Below, one piece after another: positions 57,171-64,000 of a DNA stretch of 64,000 nt. Source of the stretch: Saposhnikovia divaricata. Taxonomy: Eukaryota > Streptophyta > Magnoliopsida > Apiales > Apiaceae. Position numbers and translations under genes: made by a program. The notes below the pieces were generated by a model, which worked only from the letters and a program-made list of their open reading frames with translations, did no database searches and was not told where the DNA came from. The DNA lies in assembly GCA_036435485.1 (NCBI GenBank), contig CM071596.1, forward strand, positions 59,507,001 to 59,571,000. The letters are read 5' to 3'. Position 1 is the stretch's first letter. The number at the start of each line of letters is the position of its first letter.

Positions 57171-60100
57171 TGTGACGCCCCCCAAATCCGGGGTCAGGAG
57201 ATTTGGTCGTCACGCGAAAATCCTCAAAATAAAACATCTGTGACCCCAAACATGCCAAGATCTTTTAAGGTTACAGGGCTAGAAACAAGAATCCAAATTC
57301 CATTAAATAAAAAGTATTCCTTCTTTACAAAGTTCTCTTTGATCAAATCTTAAACCACTGGTGTAACTTTGATAAGAAGTACGCCAGGCCAGCTAAACTG
57401 TTGCATAATAGTAGTAAATATTTGAACTTAATTATATAAAATAGATCTTACACTAAATCCAGACATCCTGAGCAAGTCATCTTCGAAATAGCATCACGCC
57501 TCTTCTCTTTCTGAACTGTGCGGATAAGTCTCGCCAAACTACTTTACTGAAATGTTAGAATTTAAAACAGCAAGTATGAGCGAAAGAAATGCTCAGCGAG
57601 CGTATAAAATTTTTGATATAAAACCAGGATAAGTGGGGCATAAAATCAACTGAAATGTAAAACAGTTTATAGAGAAAACCGAATCAACAACTATGATATA
57701 ATTCAAACCATAAGTGAAATCATTTGGCATGTCATAAAAATGAATCATCTGCCAACTCACAATATATAATAGCCATTCTGGCGATATGGACTGGATATAT
57801 AAAAATAAAGAAAAAACACCATTGCCCCCTGATCAAGTTCAAAAGCAATGGGACCCTTTATACTACCACCGGTACATTTCTATACCCGTGTGTATAACCC
57901 GGATTTCATGAGGGTACCAAAATAGGCAAGTAATGTTAGCCTATAGGAAGATGGGATGGTTACCATATCCTCCTTAAATATAGCTGGACCAACTACTCAA
58001 CATGGCCTCCTACGCTTTACCATTTTCCAATCCAGTAGAGCAATTTCCGAATTCAACAGGAAATGCTTAGTTTCACATACAGTTCACATCCCTATTATTT
58101 ACTACGATAATAAGGATATGAAGAGTTTATCTTAAACAAATCCCCACATCAAGGGTACCAATATCAAACAACCGTGTTCGCACAAAATATTTAAGAATCA
58201 CAAATAGCTTTGAACAATAGCTATTCGTCATGATATGAATCAATGAAACATAAATAAACAGTGTTTAAGATGATCAAGGGGAAGAATACTTGCCTCTGGT
58301 CCTTAGCTATTGCGTAACGCCGAAGTAATAAAACTATCTTCTTCTTCTATCTCATGTCATCATGTCCTCTATTTTAATCATGCTTTGGTTTACCCTTTAG
58401 CGGCTGCCACGAATTTGATCTGTCGACATCGAGCCCGCGCGTCTACTTCTACAGTCAAACATAAGCTGGTACTTCAGTCTTCAACCGTCAATTTCTACTT
58501 TCTATAAACGTTTTATGAACTCAACTCGAACATATTAACCATGCTTACCAAAATCTCTGTCGGGAGAAAATAATTGGAAATGTCCCCTTTGAACATAGAC
58601 GTTTTCCCGGTGTTAAAACACCTCACAAGTAAACCAACAATTCCACAAACAATACTGCATTCATCTTCATCTTTTCCATCATCTACTTATCTCCGCTGAC
58701 AAACCTAAGTCAATATTTACCAATTAATCCTTATGAAGATAAAAATAATCTGACAATCATAGTCAGTAAATCAAGAAACGACGTCTACCCCTAACGACAT
58801 CTTATAATATAAATCATATACACAATTAAGCACACATTAAATATATATCGACCAAAACTCAATTTATAACCTAATCCTCGATACTTAATACCTTGATAAT
58901 TCACATTGCACGTATAAAGACTCGATAAGTAGATCACATAATCACATAGCACGTACTTCACATAGCAGATACGACTCACAAATAAAAGAGCACTGAAAGT
59001 ATTTTTAGAATATTTAAAAATATTTTTAAAGCACTTAAAAGAATTTTAGAAGATTTAAATAACCCTTTTTGAATTAAAAAGAATCGATAATAAACCCTCC
59101 GGGTAATTATTGAATCCCCAAAATATTTAAATAAATATTTAATCCGGGTTTGTAAATAATTTTAAAACTATTTTTATCACTCCCTGATTATTTTTAGGAT
59201 TTAAAACAATTTCTTTCTATTTTTAAATCATTTTTAAACAGAAAATTGATTATTTAAAAATTAAATAATCTAATTAAATTAATTAAAATCAAATAATAAT
59301 TAATAAATAAAATTATTTCATAAATAATTACATTTATCAATTAATTAAATTAATTAAATCATTATTTGAAATTAATTAGTATAATTAAAAATATTTAATT
59401 CATAATTATTTTTTAATTAAAAGTAAATATTAAAATAATTTTTAGAAATTAAAAACAGAATTTAGAAATAAATTTTGAATTACCAAAATATTTTCAGAAA
59501 ATAATTTTCTGAATTTTATAATTAAATTAAGAATTTTTTAAAAGATTTTTAAAAGTAAATAAAAGTAAAATAAACTTTTTTTTAAAAAAAAAACCATCGT
59601 CTACTCTCCTTCTTCAAGCTTGAACAGACACCCCCCCCCCCCAATTTCCTATTCACGCCGGCCGGAGTGAATCTGGTCACACTCCGACGAGGCCCAAATC
59701 AACTCCGTTTCTCAAATTTTTAGCTTGCAATACGTTCCAAATCAAACCCGCAATCTCACTACAATATCAAACGCATAAATTGGCCAAGATTTAGCCGATT
59801 CCGGCGAAAATTCGAGGCTCTCCGGTGAGCTTCCAAAAATATCCGATGACCTTAAATCCAATACCAAGCTACGAGTTCTATATATCAAAACGAAGCTTAT
59901 CACTCCTACAATCTATCTAAGTTATCAAGAACAGCAAACAATCAACAATCAATCCGGAAAATTTGAAAATCAAAGTCACCCACACTAAACTCGAATTTCA
60001 TATTTAGGACATCAAAAATCAAGTAAAAATCATCATAAAATTCCTGGAAGCATAAGAAATCTATAGACACTAACCACATCAACAACAAATCAGTGAACAA

Positions 60101-61359
60101 TCCACACCAAATTAAATAAATTCGAAAATTAAATACAAAAATAAAATTTATGAACAGAGCATATTCAAAGATTCACACACACATAAACAGGTAGTACAGA
60201 TCATGGGATTCAATTTGGTTACTCATATGAGAGATTTGAATAACGGAATCACCTTCAAAAGGCAGTTTGATTCTCAAGAACACCAAGAACATGTTTTCCA
60301 GAAAATTAAGAAAATAAATCAGAAAATCTGATTTTTTGATTTTTTTTGATAAATAAAAATAAAATAGCTGCTATTTATACTAATCAAAAATTAATACCCC
60401 AAAAATATTTTTAACCCCTAATTAAGATTATTAAGCCTTAAAAATAATTTTTATGGGATAAAAATGTAAAATTTTTATTTTTAAACAAATATAATATAAA
60501 TGTCAAAATTTTCCAAAAATTATGAATTTTACAAAAATTACAAAATAATGCATTTTTAAATATCCTATCATTATATAAAAATAATTTTATCAAAAACAAG
60601 GCCTCGAATTCAGTACAGGGTCTGGATCCGGAAATTAAAATGCGAAATAATTGCATTCTAAAAATATAAAAATTACAGAAAAATAGAATAAAATATTCTA
60701 TGCTACACAAAAGTCATATAACACGTAAGGGATGATTTTCCTATCTAATAAAAATCATAACACGTTTAAATGCATTAAAAATAAACTAACACACAGTAAA
60801 TTAAAATAAAAATATATTTTAATATAATAAATTACAGATAATTTTCCCTGATTGATCAAAAATATAAAATACAAAATTTTCAAATATTTTCATAATGCAC
60901 CCAAATATTAATGGGGCACGGATAAGATACCGGGTAAAATTTTAGTACGAGAAAAATATAGTTTTGATCCTTAAAATTCTAAAATAATCTCAAGTTACCA
61001 AAAATGTGAAAATACTAAATTTTAAACATTTTAATAATTTATACAAATAAAACTTTTATACACGGGTAGAATATCGGGTATAATTTTTGTACCAATAAAA
61101 TACCAACTCGATCCATAAAATTTTAAAACAAACTCAATTTATCACTTTTGATAAAAATATAAATTTTTAATAAAATAAACATTTTTACTAACACAGACAG
61201 TACCAAATACAGTCTACCCGAATAACCTATTAACAATTAAACACATAACTGCATTCAAATTAAAATTAAATATTCACAATCTTATTATTCCTTTATGGAA
61301 AACCAGTAAAATATTTAAATAATAATAATAATAAATCCGGAAAAATCGGGGTTGTTACA
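57171..61359 (-). repeat. 3' LTR of H (4.2 kb)
   Basis: On the minus strand it starts TGTAACAACCCCGATTTTTC and ends GGGGGGCGTCACA. A TATA box (complement of 60371-60379, TATAAATAG) lies about 980 bp in, leaving more than 3.1 kb of R/U5. A TGAGCATTTC...GCTCAT hairpin lies near 57575-57600. 59000-59560 is AT-rich with TTAAATAATT words; 59629-59642 is a C tract. Open frames such as 58310-58507 are short and meaningless. Confidence 0.9.
60371..60379 (-). promoter_or_regulatory. TATA box of LTR H
   Basis: TATAAATAG on the minus strand, followed by CAGCTATTTT. Confidence 0.5.
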
Positions 61360-62528
61360 ATCTTCCCTTCTTAAAGGGATTCCGTCCTCGGAATCCACTG
61401 AGGAAAAGAAATCCCTAGGGTTCCTTAACTCCTTCATCATCCACACTTGCTTTTCTTCCATATAAAATCGAACCAACTTTGCAGTAACGTAGCGTTAATC
61501 GATAAAGAGAAAACGAATTGACTCCATTATCCGCCATTACTATTCTAATCGTATCTTGATCTGCTTTTGCTCGTGGTAATCCCATCGCTAAGTCTTAATT
61601 CATCCCGTCAAGGTTAACTTATTCCCAATTGATTGGCCTACCTTCAAAACTTTTTGTGATAACAAGAATCATGAAATTTTGGAAAAAAAAAATATTTCAT
61701 ATCATAGCGAATGTCCCACAATTGTGGTTATCAATTTATAAATTTTAAAATCAAATATTCTTTGAAATGAAAGAATAACTGAGAGATCAATATGATCATA
61801 TGAACCCGACGTTGCGTGTCTTAGCTCCGACATTTACAAATAAAGGTGGCCAGCCTTTTTGTAATACACAACACACCAGTGATGGCGTTCCATCCAACTT
61901 CTATCACACAGACAGATATACCTGGTGTCCCCTATAAATAGGGTTGTTCGTCTCAGTAGGAGTTGAGAAATATGAAAGGAATTCCAAATGTGTTATTTTT
62001 GAGAAGATGAACAACCAAAAAAAAAGTACTGAACAAGTGGTACTATATTTCAAATAAGGTTATTAACCACTGGAGAAAACGAAAAGTTAAAATTCAAAAT
62101 GTCACTATTTAGAAGGGGAGATATATCTTTTAACGAATGCCTCTCTAGGAGGGATATTAAAATAATTTGTAAGAAGGGAAGGTATTGCCAATGTCTCTAC
62201 TTATGCCTTCTTTGTCAGCTCCTTTGATAGCTCGTCCTTCGATTATAAGCTTCTTCCTCTCCACATTTTAAGGATATCGATATCGTATGTCATCGTCAGC
62301 TCGTAATAAACACTGAAGAATCCACAGTAGACATCTCCATTCGCAAGGCGGTCTATCCAGTTCAGCACCACCATCTCAAACGAGTACTCCAATCTTAACT
62401 TAATAATTGGTACTATATCCAATAGTCCAACACGAACTCTATATGAGCTCTGACGTTCCTTAATTAGCTATACACACTCCTACACACTCTCGTTTCTAGT
62501 TTACTATAACCTCAGCTCTGATACCAAC
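61360..62528 (-). other. Internal region of H, non-coding
   Basis: 1,169 bp between purine tract and primer site. No gag, protease or other retroelement motif was found on either strand. The TTAAAGGGATTCCGTCCTCG block next to the purine tract is seen in plant gypsy elements, which supports a gypsy parent. Confidence 0.75.
62515..62526 (-). other. Primer binding site of H
   Basis: The minus strand reads TGGTATCAGAGC (tRNA-iMet type) two bases after the LTR end. Confidence 0.9.
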
Positions 62529-63891
62529 TGTGACGCCCCCCAAATCCGGGGTCAGGAGATTTGGTCGTCACGCGAAAATCCTCAAAATAAAACATCTGTG
62601 ACCCCAAACATGCCAAGATCTTTTAAGGTTATAGGGCTAGAAACAAGAATCCAAATTCCATTAAATAAAAAGTATTCCTTCTTTACAACGTTCTCTTTAA
62701 TCAAATCTTAAACCACTGGTGTAACTTCGATAAGAAGTACGCCAGGCCAACTAAACTGTTGCATAATAGTAGTAAATATTTGAACTTAATTATATAAAAT
62801 AGATCTTACACTAAATCCAGACATCCTGAGCAAGTCATCTTCGAAATAGCATCACGCCTCTTCTCTTTCTGAACTGTGCGGATAAGTCTCGCCAAACTAC
62901 TTTACTGAAATGTTAGAATTTAAAACAGCAAGTATGAGCGAAAGAAATGCTCAGCAAGCGTATAAAATTTTTGATATAAAACCAGGATAAGTGGGGCATA
63001 AAATCAACTGAATTGTAAAACAGTTTATAGAGAAAACCGAATCAACAACTATGATATAATTCAAACCATAACTGAAATCATTTGGCATGTCATAAAAATG
63101 AATCAACTGCCAACTCACAATATATAATAGCCATTCTGGCGATATGGACTGGATATATAAAAATAAAGACAAAACACCATTACCCCCTGATCAGGTTCAA
63201 AAGCAATGGGACCCTTTATACTACCATCGGTACATTTCTATACCCGTGTGTATAACCCGGATTTCATGAGGGTACCAAAATAGGCAAGTAATGTTAGCCT
63301 ATAGGAAGATGGAATGGTTACCATATCCTCCTTAAATATAGCTGGACCAACTACTCAACGTGGCCTCCTACGCTTTACCATTTTCCAATCCAGTAGAGCA
63401 ATTTCCGAATTCAACAGGAAATGCTTAGTTTCACATACAGTTCACATCCCTATTATTTACTACGATAATAAGGATATGAAGAGTTTATCTTAAACAATTC
63501 CCCACATCAAGGGTACCAATATCAAACAACCGTGTTCGCACAAAATATTTAAGAATCACAAATAGCTCTGAACAATAGCTATTCGTCATGATATGAATCA
63601 ATGAAACATAAATAAACAGTGTTTAAGATGATCAAGGGGATGAATACTTGCCTCTGGTCCTTAGCTATTGCGTAACGCCGAAGTAATAAAACTATCTTCT
63701 TCTTCTATCTCATGTCATCATGTCCTCTATTTTAATCATGCTTTGGTTTACGCTTTAGCGGTTGCCACGAATTTGATCTGTCGACATCGAGCCCGCGCGT
63801 CTACTTCTACAGTCAAACATAAGCTGGTACTTCAGTCTTCAAACGTCAATTTCTACTTTCTATAAACGTTTTATGAACTCAACTCGAACAT
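62529..63891 (-). repeat. 5' LTR of H, visible part
   Basis: Collinear with 57171-58533 at a constant offset of 5,358. Its continuation is interrupted at 63892 by unrelated sequence. Confidence 0.9.
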
Positions 63892-64000
63892 CGGTTTTTG
63901 ACTGATGTTAAAAGTCTGTCAGAACCGATGTCTTTGTCGGTGTAGATAAAGGGGGGTACCTTTAACATCGGTCATAAACCGATGTTAAAGATGTCTATAA
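63892..64000. mobile_element. Start of an insertion with ACCGATGTT inverted repeats
   Basis: At 63892 the 5' LTR copy departs from the 3' copy. The new sequence contains ACATCGGTTTTTGACTGATG and, at about 63968-63990, AACATCGGT-CATAA-ACCGATGTT, a perfect 9-bp inverted repeat. This style of repeated ATCGGT/ACCGAT words is seen in subterminal regions of plant DNA transposons (CACTA-type among others). Only 109 bp are visible, so the class is open. Confidence 0.45.

Larger units (their letters stand above)
57171..64000 (-). mobile_element. H: large non-autonomous LTR element (LARD-like), cut by window end
   Basis: The complete 3' LTR (57171-61359) has 4,189 bp, the internal region (61360-62528) only 1,169 bp, and the 5' LTR starts at 62529 and runs out of the window. 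The primer site is TGGTATCAGAGC (complement of 62515-62526). The purine tract is complement of 61360-61376 (AAGAAGGGAAGAT). No gag or pol. The left flank CTTCT (57166-57170) should recur beyond the right end. Over 1,363 aligned LTR bases I saw about 21 differences and no net indel, so it is young. G is a related solo LTR. Confidence 0.9.

Noticed and set aside
58310..58507. 65-codon frame present in both H LTRs (also 63668-63865).
   Set aside because: It is duplicated only because the LTR is, it is on the strand opposite to the element, and it has no protein-like conservation signal that I can assess.

Overview
This is nuclear DNA of a flowering plant, very probably a eudicot with a large, transposon-rich genome. 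It is AT-rich and contains no bacterial signals. Nearly all recognisable coding sequence is decayed Ty1/copia gag-pol. The only host gene I recognise is a broken minus-strand relative of the plant ARF-GTPase-activating proteins AGD1-4 (AGD3/VAN3/SFC type). I cannot name the species. Lineage names below rest on motifs only, because no search was possible.

Layout, left to right. 1-2268: 3' end of a copia element (A) with a 1,125-bp LTR, inserted in a long solo-type LTR remnant (F1, 2269-3989). F1 interrupts an exon of the AGD gene. 3990-17039: three AGD exons on the minus strand. Their 83-bp intron was expanded to about 12 kb by a complete Sirevirus-like copia element (S1, 4162-16069, TSD ATTTA). 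A hAT-like relic sits in the next intron. 17814-28381: a decayed copia element (D). Its 3' untranslated region was split by a solo LTR (G, 23047-27946, TSD CGAGA), which itself carries a Mutator-like long-TIR element (23668-24935, 10-bp TSD). 28382-29462: AT-rich intergenic DNA with a tandem duplication.

29463-38680: a tandem segmental duplication. Each copy contains the same non-autonomous minus-strand LTR element (E1 29834-32568; E2 35399-38125; the same TSD ACTTA in both) with an internal array of small hairpins and a 150-bp tandem repeat. One 1.9-kb block is present only in the first copy.

39021-57170: a third copia element (C, plus strand) that served as an insertion sink. A hAT MITE (39120-39664, TSD GTGTTAGT) lies in its LTR. 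A composite of a minus-strand TRIM and an F-type LTR (41454-44347, TSD TGATA) interrupts the gag/protease side. A second Sirevirus-like element (B, minus strand, 44584-56570, TSD AATTC) interrupts the integrase. A large non-autonomous element (H, minus strand, 57171 to beyond 64000, LTR 4,189 bp, internal region 1,169 bp) interrupts what follows. A further insertion begins at 63892 inside H.

No intact autonomous element is present. S1 and B have LTR pairs only about 1.5-2.3% different, yet both carry stop codons and frameshifts, and B also has deletions in integrase and reverse transcriptase. The items most worth following are: a 96-codon antisense ORF with its own TATA box, divergent from the extra 3' gene (ORF3) of element B; the homologous ORF3 of both Sirevirus-like elements; the hairpin array of element E; the TRIM/LTR composite with matching TSDs; and the AGD gene broken by nested insertions.
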